From Arthrobacter_B citreus (GTDB lineage: Bacteria > Actinomycetota > Actinomycetes > Actinomycetales > Micrococcaceae): 64,000 nt of DNA. The translations under genes and the position numbers were made by a program. Below are positions 19,891-26,871 of this stretch, piece after piece. Numbering within the stretch: position 1 is the stretch's first letter; each line of letters starts with the position of its first letter. Under the pieces are notes generated by a model, which did not search any database, was not told where the DNA came from, and saw only the letters and a program-made list of their open reading frames with translations. Where the stretch lies: assembly GCF_042429235.1 (NCBI RefSeq), contig NZ_JBHMBA010000008.1. One strand, 5' to 3'.

Positions 19891-20256
19891 ATGGAAGCCA
19901 AGGCAATTGCGCGTCATATCCGCGTAACGCCTATGAAGGCCCGGCGCGTCGTCAACCTTGTTCGTGGCAAGCAAGCGAATGAGGCAATGGCAATTCTGAA
20001 GTTTGCCCCCCAGGCAGCATCGGAGCCGGTACTTAAGGTAGTTCAGTCGGCCATGGCCAACGCACGTGTCCTCGCGGACCGTGACGGAGTGGCCTTCGAC
20101 GAAGGTGACCTCTTCATCAGCGAAGCATTCGTTGACGAAGGACCCACCATGAAGCGGTTCCAGCCCCGTGCACAGGGCCGCGCGTACCGCATCAACAAGC
20201 GGACCAGCCACGTCACTGTGGTTGTCGCAACCCCCAAAATCGAGGAGGAACGCTAA
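19891..20256 (+). CDS. rplV: 50S ribosomal protein L22
   Basis: L22 forms part of the exit-tunnel constriction together with L4. Here it has 121 residues, including the N-terminal AKAIARHIRVTPMKARRVV and the extended hairpin MKRFQPRAQGRAYRINKRT that reaches into the tunnel. No insertion or deletion of the macrolide-resistance type is seen in that loop. The stop codon is directly followed by the GTG start of rpsC. Confidence 0.98.
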   Translation: MEAKAIARHIRVTPMKARRVVNLVRGKQANEAMAILKFAPQAASEPVLKVVQSAMANARVLADRDGVAFDEGDLFISEAFVDEGPTMKRFQPRAQGRAYRINKRTSHVTVVVATPKIEEER

Positions 20257-21090
20257 GTGGGACAGAAGGTTAACCCGCACGGGTTCCGACTCGGCATTAC
20301 CACTGACCATGTGTCGCACTGGTTTGCTGACAGCAACAAGCCGGGCCAGCGCTACAAGGACTTCGTCCGCGAGGACATCAAGATCCGTCAGCTCATGTCC
20401 ACGGGCATGGACCGCGCCGGCATCGCCAAGGTTGAGATCGAGCGCACCCGCGACCGTGTCCGCGTGGATATCCACACGGCCCGCCCGGGTATCGTTATCG
20501 GCCGCCGCGGCGCCGAAGCAGACCGCATCCGCGGCGAGCTGGAGAAGCTCACGGGCAAGCAGGTTCAGCTGAACATCCTCGAGGTCAAGAACCCCGAGAT
20601 GGAAGCACAGCTTGTTGCCCAGGGCGTTGCTGAGCAGCTCTCTTCCCGCGTGGCTTTCCGCCGTGCCATGAAGAAGGCCATCCAGTCCGCACAGCGTGCC
20701 GGCGCCAAGGGTATCCGTATCCAGTGCTCCGGCCGTCTGGGCGGCGCTGAAATGAGCCGTTCGGAGTTCTACCGCGAAGGCCGTGTGCCCCTGCACACCC
20801 TCCGCGCGCAGATCGACTACGGTTTCTTCGAAGCCAAGACCACCTTCGGCCGCATCGGCGTGAAGGTTTGGATCTACAAGGGCGACGTCACCGCTAAGGA
20901 ACTGGCTGCACAGCAGGCTGCTGCACCGTCCCGCGGCCGCTCCAGCGACCGTCCGGGCCGCGGCCCGGCCGACCGTGGAGGCGAGCGCCGTCGTCGTCCC
21001 GAGCGTAGCGACAAAGCCGCCGCGCCTGCTGCTGCAGAGGCCCCGGCCGCTGAGGCAGCTGCCCCCGCAGCAGAAGGAGGACAGGCTTAA
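20257..21090 (+). CDS. rpsC: 30S ribosomal protein S3 with a low-complexity C-terminal tail
   Basis: S3 lines the mRNA entry tunnel. The first 215 residues hold the standard fold: GQKVNPHGFRLGIT, the KH-domain signature RPGIVIGRRGAE and the C-terminal GRLGGAEMSRSE. From there to residue 277 the chain is a tail of Arg/Gly/Asp followed by Ala/Pro/Glu-rich sequence. Such tails are usual on actinobacterial S3 and lacking in E. coli S3 (233 residues). The GTG start follows the rplV stop codon without a gap; rplP begins immediately after the rpsC stop codon. Confidence 0.98.
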   Translation: MGQKVNPHGFRLGITTDHVSHWFADSNKPGQRYKDFVREDIKIRQLMSTGMDRAGIAKVEIERTRDRVRVDIHTARPGIVIGRRGAEADRIRGELEKLTGKQVQLNILEVKNPEMEAQLVAQGVAEQLSSRVAFRRAMKKAIQSAQRAGAKGIRIQCSGRLGGAEMSRSEFYREGRVPLHTLRAQIDYGFFEAKTTFGRIGVKVWIYKGDVTAKELAAQQAAAPSRGRSSDRPGRGPADRGGERRRRPERSDKAAAPAAAEAPAAEAAAPAAEGGQA

Positions 21091-21507
21091 ATGCTTATCC
21101 CACGTCGAGTCAAGTTCCGTAAGCAGCACCACCCGGGTCGTTCCGGCGCTGCAACCGGCGGCACTGCAGTCAGCTTCGGCGAGTGGGGCATCCAGGCTTT
21201 GACGCCTGCGTATGTCACCAACCGCCAGATCGAAGCTGCACGTATTGCCATGACGCGCCACATCAAGCGCGGCGGAAAGGTCTGGATCAACATTTACCCG
21301 GACCGTCCGCTGACGAAGAAGCCGGCCGAAACCCGCATGGGTTCCGGTAAGGGTTCTCCGGAGTGGTGGGTTGCAAACGTCAAGCCGGGTCGGGTTCTCT
21401 TTGAGATCTCCGGTGTTAATGAAGAGGTAGCTCGTGAGGCCCTGCGCCTGGCGATCCATAAGCTGCCGTTGAAGGCACGCATTGTGCGTCGCGAGGGTGG
21501 TGAATAG
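21091..21507 (+). CDS. rplP: 50S ribosomal protein L16
   Basis: L16 helps position the acceptor arm of A-site tRNA. It has 138 residues, beginning MLIPRRVKFRKQHHP and containing GKVWINIYPDRPLTKKPAETRMGSGKG in conserved form (quoted here only as landmark motifs GKVWINIYPD and RMGSGKG). The ATG at 21091 abuts the rpsC stop codon; the ribosome site AGAAGGAGGA lies within the last rpsC codons. rpmC follows after two bases. Confidence 0.97.
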   Translation: MLIPRRVKFRKQHHPGRSGAATGGTAVSFGEWGIQALTPAYVTNRQIEAARIAMTRHIKRGGKVWINIYPDRPLTKKPAETRMGSGKGSPEWWVANVKPGRVLFEISGVNEEVAREALRLAIHKLPLKARIVRREGGE

Positions 21508-21509
21508 AA

Positions 21510-21842
21510 ATGGCAATTGGTTCAAAGGAACTGGCACCGAAGCAGCTGGATGGCTTCGATAAGGACCGTCTCGTCGAGGAACTTCGCAAGGCCAAGGAAG
21601 AGCTGTTCAACCTCCGCTTCCAGTCCGCCACCGGCCAGCTGGAAAGCCACGGCCGTCTGCGCGTAGTGAAGCGCGACATCGCACGCATCTACACCGTGCT
21701 GCGTGAGCGCGAGCTGGGGATTCGTCCCGAGGTCGTTGCTCCCGTCGAGGAAGCAGCTCCCGAAAAGGCAGCAAAGAAGTCCAAGAAGAAGGCTACCGAG
21801 TCTGAAGCTCCGGCCGAGGTCGCTGAGGATGATGCCAAATGA
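21510..21842 (+). CDS. rpmC: 50S ribosomal protein L29, extended
   Basis: Small two-helix protein at the exit tunnel that helps recruit trigger factor. The core (residues about 13-75) contains LVEELRKAKEELFNLRFQ and the RxDIARIYTVLRERE helix. The 110-residue total is well above the usual 60-80, because of a C-terminal tail of alternating Glu/Ala/Pro and Lys-rich stretches (AAKKSKKKATESE). Similar tails occur in Micrococcaceae L29. The stop codon overlaps the rpsQ start in ATGA. Confidence 0.96.
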   Translation: MAIGSKELAPKQLDGFDKDRLVEELRKAKEELFNLRFQSATGQLESHGRLRVVKRDIARIYTVLRERELGIRPEVVAPVEEAAPEKAAKKSKKKATESEAPAEVAEDDAK

Positions 21843-22144
21843 GTGAAAACAAGAATGAGGCAGCAGTGACAACAGACGCAAACGGAGCCGATGCCCGCGG
21901 GTACCGGAAGACCGCACGCGGCTACGTGGTCTCTGACAAGATGGATAAGACCGTCGTTGTTCAGGTTGAAGACCGCGTCAAGCACGCCCTGTACGGAAAG
22001 GTGCTTCGCCGCACCTCGAAGCTCAAGGCCCACGACGAGCAGAATGCTGCCGGCGTTGGAGACCTCGTGCTGATCGCCGAAACCCGGCCGCTCTCCGCTA
22101 CCAAGCGGTGGCGCCTGGTCGAGATCCTCGAGAAGGCTAAGTAA
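21839..22144 (+). CDS. rpsQ: 30S ribosomal protein S17
   Basis: Primary 16S rRNA-binding OB-fold protein, 101 residues. The core begins at about residue 22 (GYRKTARGYVVSDKMDKT) and contains VVVQVEDRVKHALYGKVL and the ending RWRLVEILEKAK. An acidic 20-residue N-terminal extension precedes it, a feature of actinobacterial S17. It is the last gene of the S10 unit here and overlaps rpmC by four bases. A terminator-like hairpin follows within 130 bases. Confidence 0.97.
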   Translation: MSENKNEAAVTTDANGADARGYRKTARGYVVSDKMDKTVVVQVEDRVKHALYGKVLRRTSKLKAHDEQNAAGVGDLVLIAETRPLSATKRWRLVEILEKAK

Positions 22145-22225
22145 CACCAGAAGTACATCCGGCCGGCCGCCGGCGGACTGATCCCTGCAAGGGGAAAAGC
22201 CCGCCGGCATCCGCCCACCGGCGAC

Positions 22226-22269
22226 AGGGCCCCGGCCGCGTTATCATCCGATTTCGCATCCGGGGCCCT
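22226..22269 (+). terminator. hairpin in the rpsQ-rplN gap
   Basis: A perfect 10 bp GC-rich stem (22226-22235 with 22260-22269) with a 24-base loop, followed by TT and a mixed sequence. It probably ends or attenuates the S10 transcript before the spc-type genes. Confidence 0.5.
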
Positions 22270-22503
22270 TTCGCGATAAACTTGAAATCTTGTCTGTGCG
22301 GTGCGGAAGTGTGTCCAGTTTTGGACACGGCATCCTCACCGCCGTATGAGACAAAAGCCCGATAATCTTGTTCGGCACTTTGCCGCGGTCCGCCGTGGTT
22401 TGCCCCCTGAACGGGGGAGTGCTGAGTACCAGTATTACGGGGTCCACCCATATCCGTTCCGCAAGGCTCAATTTGAGAACCGGCGCGACGACAGGAGTTA
22501 TAA
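22270..22503 (+). promoter_or_regulatory. upstream region of the rplN (spc) operon
   Basis: No gene is seen here. The stretch contains a 7 bp inverted repeat, GTGTCCA at 22311-22317 with 22322-22328, separated by four bases like an operator or short hairpin. GATAAT at 22361-22366 resembles a -10 box, but lacks a matching -35. A 5 bp CCCCC/GGGGG hairpin lies near 22405-22420. The rplN ribosome site ACAGGAG precedes its GTG by 7 bases. A separate promoter for rplN-rplO is likely, since the ribosomal clusters are usually contiguous. Confidence 0.4.
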
Positions 22504-22872
22504 GTGATTCAGCAGGAGTCGCGGCTTAAGGTCGCCGACAACACTGGTGCCAAGGAAATCTTGACCATCCGTGTTCTCGGTGGATCCGGACGTCGCTACG
22601 CAGGCATTGGCGACACCATCGTTGCCACCGTCAAGGATGCAATCCCCGGCGGCAACGTCAAGAAGGGCGATGTGGTCAAGGCCGTCATCGTTCGCACAAA
22701 GAAGGAACGCCGTCGCCAGGACGGTTCCTACATCAAGTTCGATGAGAACGCTGCAGTGATCTTGAAGAATGACGGAGACCCCCGCGGTACCCGCATCTTC
22801 GGCCCGGTCGGCCGCGAGCTTCGCGACAAGAAGTTCATGAAGATCATTTCGCTGGCTCCGGAGGTGCTGTAG
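22504..22872 (+). CDS. rplN: 50S ribosomal protein L14
   Basis: L14 sits at the subunit interface and is the docking site of the silencing factor RsfS. It has 122 residues, starting from GTG as IQQESRLKVADNTGAKEIL, with the conserved IGDTIVATVKDAIPGG and RDKKFMKIISLAPEVL. All family signatures are intact. It is the first gene after the 359 bp gap and three bases separate its stop codon from rplX. Confidence 0.98.
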   Translation: MIQQESRLKVADNTGAKEILTIRVLGGSGRRYAGIGDTIVATVKDAIPGGNVKKGDVVKAVIVRTKKERRRQDGSYIKFDENAAVILKNDGDPRGTRIFGPVGRELRDKKFMKIISLAPEVL

Positions 22873-22875
22873 TCC

Positions 22876-23235
22876 ATGGCAAAAATCAAAAAGGGTGACC
22901 TCGTTCAGGTCATCAGCGGCGCTACTGCTGCCCGCGGCGGAGACCGCGGCAAGCAGGGCAAGGTTCTGAAGGTCTACACCGACACGAACCGCGTTTTGGT
23001 TGAAGGCGTCAACACCGTCAAGAAGCACACCAAGGTTGGACAGTCCTCCAAGGGCTCCAAGACCGGTGGCATCGAGACTGTCGAAGCTCCCCTCCACGTT
23101 TCCAACGTCGCAATCGTTGACCCGGAAACGAAGAAGCCGACCCGCGTTGGCTACCGCACTGAAATCGTCGAAAAAGACGGCCGTGAGCGCACTGTGCGTA
23201 TCCGCGTCGCCAAGGGCTCTGGGAAGGACCTCTAA
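22876..23235 (+). CDS. rplX: 50S ribosomal protein L24
   Basis: Assembly-initiator protein of the large subunit, with an N-terminal KOW fold. It has 119 residues, with KIKKGDLVQVISGATAARGG and KQGKVLKVYTDTNRVLVEGVN at the N-terminus. The last base of its TAA stop codon is the first base of the rplE ATG, so the two are translationally coupled. Confidence 0.97.
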   Translation: MAKIKKGDLVQVISGATAARGGDRGKQGKVLKVYTDTNRVLVEGVNTVKKHTKVGQSSKGSKTGGIETVEAPLHVSNVAIVDPETKKPTRVGYRTEIVEKDGRERTVRIRVAKGSGKDL

Positions 23236-23804
23236 TGACTGAGACCGTCACCAAGACCGTCCCCCGTCTGAAGACCCGCTACGCAGCGGAGATCAAGAAG
23301 ACCCTGCAGGACGAATTCAACTACGCAAACGTCAACCAGGTTCCCCGCCTTGTCAAGGTCGTTGTGAACATGGGTGTTGGAGATGCCGCCAAGGACTCCA
23401 AGCTCATTGACGGTGCTGTCAAGGACCTGACCCAGATCACGGGTCAGAAGCCGCAGGTAACGAAGGCACGCAAGTCGATCGCACAGTTCAAGCTGCGCGA
23501 AGGCATGCCCATCGGCTGCCACGCAACTCTGCGTGGAGACCGCATGTGGGAATTCGTTGACCGCCTGGTTACCCTGGCGCTGCCGCGTATCCGCGACTTC
23601 CGCGGCCTCAACGGCAAGCAGTTCGACGGCAACGGCAACTACACGTTCGGTCTGACCGAGCAGTCGATGTTCCACGAAATCGATCAGGATAAGATCGATC
23701 GCGTTCGCGGCATGGACATCACCGTGGTTACCACCGCAAAGACCGATGACGAGGGACGCGCGCTGCTCAAGGCGCTCGGCTTCCCGTTTACATCCGAAGA
23801 TTAA
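23235..23804 (+). CDS. rplE: 50S ribosomal protein L5
   Basis: 5S rRNA-binding protein of the central protuberance; it also contacts P-site tRNA. Length is 189 residues. Landmarks are QVPRLVKVVVNMGVGDAAKD, the QKPQVTKARKSIAQFKLREG segment and the C-terminal MDITVVTTAKTDDEGRALL. rpsN would be expected directly after this gene in the usual bacterial order, but only 90 non-coding bases separate it from rpsH. Confidence 0.98.
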   Translation: MTETVTKTVPRLKTRYAAEIKKTLQDEFNYANVNQVPRLVKVVVNMGVGDAAKDSKLIDGAVKDLTQITGQKPQVTKARKSIAQFKLREGMPIGCHATLRGDRMWEFVDRLVTLALPRIRDFRGLNGKQFDGNGNYTFGLTEQSMFHEIDQDKIDRVRGMDITVVTTAKTDDEGRALLKALGFPFTSED

Positions 23805-23894
23805 TTACTACGTAACAGGTCCGACGGACTTCCGCCCGGGTGCGCCCGGGTGTGATCTCCGCAGGAAACCGTTACGAGGGAGGGCAAGAGCCCA

Positions 23895-24293
23895 ATGACA
23901 ATGACAGATCCTGTCGCAGACATGCTTACGCGTCTGCGCAATGCAAACTCGGCATATCACGATACCGTGTCCATGCCTTACAGCAAGCTCAAGGCGCGCG
24001 TTGCTGACATCCTGAAGGCCGAGGGCTACATCGCCGGCTGGAAGGAAGAAGAGGCCGTCGTCGGCAAGAAGCTGACCCTTGATCTCAAATTCGGTCCGAA
24101 CCGCGAGCGTTCCATCGCCGGCGTGCGTCGTATCTCCAAGCCCGGTCTGCGCGTTTACGCAAAGTCCACCAACCTGCCGCGCGTTCTCGGTGGTCTGGGT
24201 ATCGCAATCCTGTCGACGTCGTCAGGTCTCCTGACCGACCGCCAGGCCGCCAAGAAGGGTGTAGGTGGGGAAGTCCTCGCCTACGTCTGGTAG
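23895..24293 (+). CDS. rpsH: 30S ribosomal protein S8
   Basis: Central 16S rRNA-binding protein, in E. coli the repressor of the spc operon. It has 132 residues. The ATG at 23895 is taken because the GAGGGAGGG ribosome site (23876-23884) is about ten bases away; a second in-frame ATG at 23901 would be too far for it. Conserved parts are DPVADMLTRLRNAN and the C-terminal LGGLGIAILSTSSGLLTDRQA. It directly follows rplE without an S14 gene. Confidence 0.97.
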   Translation: MTMTDPVADMLTRLRNANSAYHDTVSMPYSKLKARVADILKAEGYIAGWKEEEAVVGKKLTLDLKFGPNRERSIAGVRRISKPGLRVYAKSTNLPRVLGGLGIAILSTSSGLLTDRQAAKKGVGGEVLAYVW

Positions 24294-24311
24294 CAGGGAA
24301 GGGAAAGAAAA

Positions 24312-24848
24312 ATGTCACGTATTGGACGTCTGCCCATCCCGGTTCCTGCCGGAGTAGATATCACCGTTAACGGTGACCTCGTATCCGTCAAGGGTGCCAA
24401 GGGCGAGCTGAGCCACACTGTGCCCAGCCCGATCACTGTCACGCTCGACGACAGCACCATCACCGTTGCCCGCCCGAACGACGAGCGCGAGTCCCGTGCC
24501 CTTCACGGCCTGACCCGCACCCTGATCGCCAACATGATCACCGGTGTGACCGAAGGCTACAAGAAGGACCTGGAAATCGTCGGCACCGGTTACCGCGTGC
24601 AGGCCAAGGGCTCGGACCTCGAGTTCGCCCTGGGCTACAGCCACCCGGTTCCCGTCAAGGCACCCGAGGGCATCACGCTTACCGTCGTGGGCCCCACGAA
24701 GGTCACCGTGTCCGGCATCGACAAGCAGCAGGTGGGCGAGGTTTCGGCCAACATCCGCAAGCTGCGCAAGCCCGATCCCTACAAGGGCAAGGGTATTCGT
24801 TATGCCGGCGAGATTGTCCGCCGCAAGGTCGGAAAGGCTGGTAAGTAA
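24312..24848 (+). CDS. rplF: 50S ribosomal protein L6
   Basis: L6 lies at the factor-binding region near the sarcin-ricin loop. The 178 residues hold two similar alpha/beta domains. Landmarks are MSRIGRLPIPVPAGVDITV, the HGLTRTLIANMITGV segment and the C-terminal PDPYKGKGIRYAGEIVRRK, which binds 23S rRNA. The ATG follows GGGAAGGGAAAGAAAA. Two bases separate it from rplR. Confidence 0.98.
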   Translation: MSRIGRLPIPVPAGVDITVNGDLVSVKGAKGELSHTVPSPITVTLDDSTITVARPNDERESRALHGLTRTLIANMITGVTEGYKKDLEIVGTGYRVQAKGSDLEFALGYSHPVPVKAPEGITLTVVGPTKVTVSGIDKQQVGEVSANIRKLRKPDPYKGKGIRYAGEIVRRKVGKAGK

Positions 24849-24850
24849 CC

Positions 24851-25234
24851 ATGGCCATCAGCATTAATAAGAAGCGTAATTCCAAGAGCAAGTCGGCTGC
24901 CCGCAGCCGCCGCCAGCTTCGTATCCGCAAGCGGATCTCCGGTACCGCGGCTCGTCCGCGCCTGGTGGTCAACCGCTCGGCCCGCCACGTATTCGTCCAG
25001 GTTGTCGATGACACCCGCGGCGTAACCGTTGCTTCGGCTTCCACCATGGAAGCTGATCTGCGCGCACTGGAAGGCGACAAGACCGCCAAGTCCAAGCGCG
25101 TTGGTGAGCTCGTTGCAGAGCGTGCCAAGGCTGCCGGCGTGGAAGCCGTTGTCTTCGACCGCGGTGGCAACCGCTACCACGGCCGCATCGCGGCCGTTGC
25201 CGACGGCGCACGTGAAGGTGGGCTGTCACTGTGA
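24851..25234 (+). CDS. rplR: 50S ribosomal protein L18
   Basis: 5S rRNA-binding protein, 127 residues. The first 35 residues are strongly basic (NKKRNSKSKSAARSRRQLRIRKR) and are followed by GTAARPRLVVNRSARHVFVQVVDD and the C-terminal VFDRGGNRYHGRIAAVADGARE, all as expected. The stop codon overlaps the rpsE start in GTGA. Confidence 0.97.
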   Translation: MAISINKKRNSKSKSAARSRRQLRIRKRISGTAARPRLVVNRSARHVFVQVVDDTRGVTVASASTMEADLRALEGDKTAKSKRVGELVAERAKAAGVEAVVFDRGGNRYHGRIAAVADGAREGGLSL

Positions 25235-25941
25235 CCGAGGTTAACAAGGAAAAGGAAAACCAGGTGACTGAAGCTACAGCTGCGCAGGCAACTGAAACCA
25301 AGGACGCCGCAGCTCCCGCCACTGACGACCGCCGCGGCGGCCGCAAGGGCGAGCAGCGCTCCGACCGTGGAGGCCGCGGCGAACGCGGTGGCCGCGGTGG
25401 CCGCGACGGCGGACGCAACGATGAGAAGGACAAGTTCATTGAACGCGTCGTGACCATCAACCGCGTTGCCAAGGTGGTCAAGGGTGGTCGTCGCTTCAGC
25501 TTCACCGCTCTCGTGGTTGTCGGCGACGGCAACGGCATGGTCGGTGTCGGCTACGGCAAGGCTAAGGAAGTTCCCTCCGCTATTGCGAAGGCCGTTGAGG
25601 AAGCCAAGAAGACTTTCTTCCGCGTCCCGCGCATCGGTGGAACCATTCCCCACCTCGTCCAGGGTGAAGCTGCCGCAGGCGTTGTCCTGCTGCGTCCGGC
25701 TTCCCCGGGTACCGGTGTTATCGCCGGTGGTCCGGTCCGCGCCATTCTCGAATGCGCCGGAATCCACGACGTTCTGTCCAAGTCGCTCGGGTCCTCCAAC
25801 GCCATCAACATCGTGCACGCCACGGTTGATGCGCTGAAGCGCCTCGAAGAGCCTCAGGCAGTGGCTGCACGCCGCGGCCTCCCGCTGGACGAGGTTGTGC
25901 CTGCTGCGATGCTCCGCAACATGCAGAAGGCAGGTGCCTGA
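25231..25941 (+). CDS. rpsE: 30S ribosomal protein S5 with an RGG-rich N-terminal extension
   Basis: S5 acts in decoding accuracy and mRNA unwinding at the entry tunnel. The conserved part starts near residue 67 (DKFIERVVTINRVAKVVKGG) and includes GYGKAKEVPSAIAKAVEEAK. An N-terminal extension of about 65 residues precedes it, first Ala/Thr/Glu-rich, then RGGRKGEQRSDRGGRGERGG-like. The whole is 236 residues against 167 in E. coli; the extension is usual in actinobacteria. GTG at 25231 overlaps rplR; an in-frame GTG at 25264 is another possible start. rpmD overlaps its stop codon by one base. Confidence 0.96.
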   Translation: MTEVNKEKENQVTEATAAQATETKDAAAPATDDRRGGRKGEQRSDRGGRGERGGRGGRDGGRNDEKDKFIERVVTINRVAKVVKGGRRFSFTALVVVGDGNGMVGVGYGKAKEVPSAIAKAVEEAKKTFFRVPRIGGTIPHLVQGEAAAGVVLLRPASPGTGVIAGGPVRAILECAGIHDVLSKSLGSSNAINIVHATVDALKRLEEPQAVAARRGLPLDEVVPAAMLRNMQKAGA

Positions 25942-26153
25942 TGACTACTCCGAAGAACGTTGCCGTCAGCACGGCAAAGCTCAAGATCACCCAGATTAAG
26001 TCCACCATCGGTGGTAAGCAGAATCAGAAGGACACGCTGCGCTCATTGGGCCTGCGGCACATCGGTGCTACCACCGTTCGTACCGCAGACGCCGTGACCG
26101 TTGGCATGATCAACACGGTTCCGCACCTCGTGAAGGTTGAGGAGGCGAATTAA
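25941..26153 (+). CDS. rpmD: 50S ribosomal protein L30
   Basis: Small 23S rRNA-binding protein, 70 residues. The core LKITQIKSTIGGKQNQKDTL is followed by RSLGLRHIGATTVRTAD and a typical VGMINTVPHLVKVEE ending. Its ATG shares its first base with the last base of the rpsE TGA. The usual short N-terminal tail of about eight residues is present. Confidence 0.96.
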   Translation: MTTPKNVAVSTAKLKITQIKSTIGGKQNQKDTLRSLGLRHIGATTVRTADAVTVGMINTVPHLVKVEEAN

Positions 26154-26154
26154 C

Positions 26155-26619
26155 ATGGCCGAAGATAACAACAACGAACACGCGCTGAAGGTTCACCACC
26201 TGCGTCCGGCACCCGGTGCCAAGACGGCCAAGACCCGTGTTGGCCGCGGTGAAGGTTCCAAGGGTAAGACCGCAGGCCGCGGTATGAAGGGCACCAAGGC
26301 CCGTTACCAGGTCAAGGCCGGCTTCGCAGGCGGGCAGCTGCCGCTGCACATGCGTCTGCCGAAGCTGCGCGGCTTCAAGAACCCGTTCCGGGTCGAGTTC
26401 CAGGTTGTAAACCTGGACAAGATCTCGGAGCTCTTCCCGGAAGGCGGCGACATCACTGTTGCCGACCTGGTTGCCAAGGGTGCAGTTCGCAAGAACCAGC
26501 CCGTCAAGGTTCTGGGCACCGGCGACATCACCGTCAAGGTGAACGTCACGGCTGATGCATTCTCCGCCAGTGCGGCAGAGAAGATCGCCGCAGCAGGCGG
26601 AACGACCTCGGCGCTCTAA
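26155..26619 (+). CDS. rplO: 50S ribosomal protein L15
   Basis: Late-assembly 23S rRNA-binding protein, 154 residues. The ATG at 26155 is chosen, not the open frame starting at 26137, because GAGGAGG lies directly before it and it gives the family N-terminus; it starts two bases after the rpmD stop codon. Landmarks are VHHLRPAPGAKTAKTRVGRG, the GFAGGQLPLHMRLPKLRGF glycine-rich segment and the VTADAFSASAAEKI ending. It closes the spc-type unit; two hairpins follow. Confidence 0.97.
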   Translation: MAEDNNNEHALKVHHLRPAPGAKTAKTRVGRGEGSKGKTAGRGMKGTKARYQVKAGFAGGQLPLHMRLPKLRGFKNPFRVEFQVVNLDKISELFPEGGDITVADLVAKGAVRKNQPVKVLGTGDITVKVNVTADAFSASAAEKIAAAGGTTSAL

Positions 26620-26649
26620 GCACCGTGTACGTTTCGTGCAACGACTCCT

Positions 26650-26747
26650 GGCGGCCGGGAAACCGGCCGCCGGAGGGCCGCTGCGCGATCTGCAGGACCA
26701 GCACTAAACTCTCGGCGGGCCGTACTTCGGCCCGCCCGGAGTTTAGT
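26650..26747 (+). terminator. tandem hairpins, the second a strong terminator, after rplO
   Basis: The first hairpin pairs 26650-26658 with 26663-26671 around a GAAA tetraloop. The second pairs 26703-26722 with 26728-26747, a 20 bp stem with one mismatch and one wobble pair, followed by TTTGTTT. Together they should separate rplN-rplO from secY, so secY needs its own promoter. Confidence 0.85.
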
Positions 26748-26806
26748 TTTGTTTAAGGCACTACCACGCCGCGGGCTTCGTTAACGTTCTACGGGGCCGG
26801 AGCGGA

Positions 26807-26812
26807 TAGACT
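26807..26812 (+). promoter_or_regulatory. candidate -10 box of the secY-adk-map promoter
   Basis: TAGACT lies downstream of the rplO terminator and 60 bases before secY. TTAACG at 26781-26786 could be the -35 box, though the 20-base spacer is longer than normal. The same hexamer precedes rpsL, tuf and rpsJ. Confidence 0.45.
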
Positions 26813-26871
26813 CTGTTTTTGTTACCAGTCCAATCGGACTCACCTACTTCAGATCTCATTCAGGAGGACGC

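Noticed and set aside
22301..22507. 68-codon frame in the rpsQ-rplN gap
   Set aside because: No ribosome site; it runs into the rplN start and its sequence shows no domain-like pattern.
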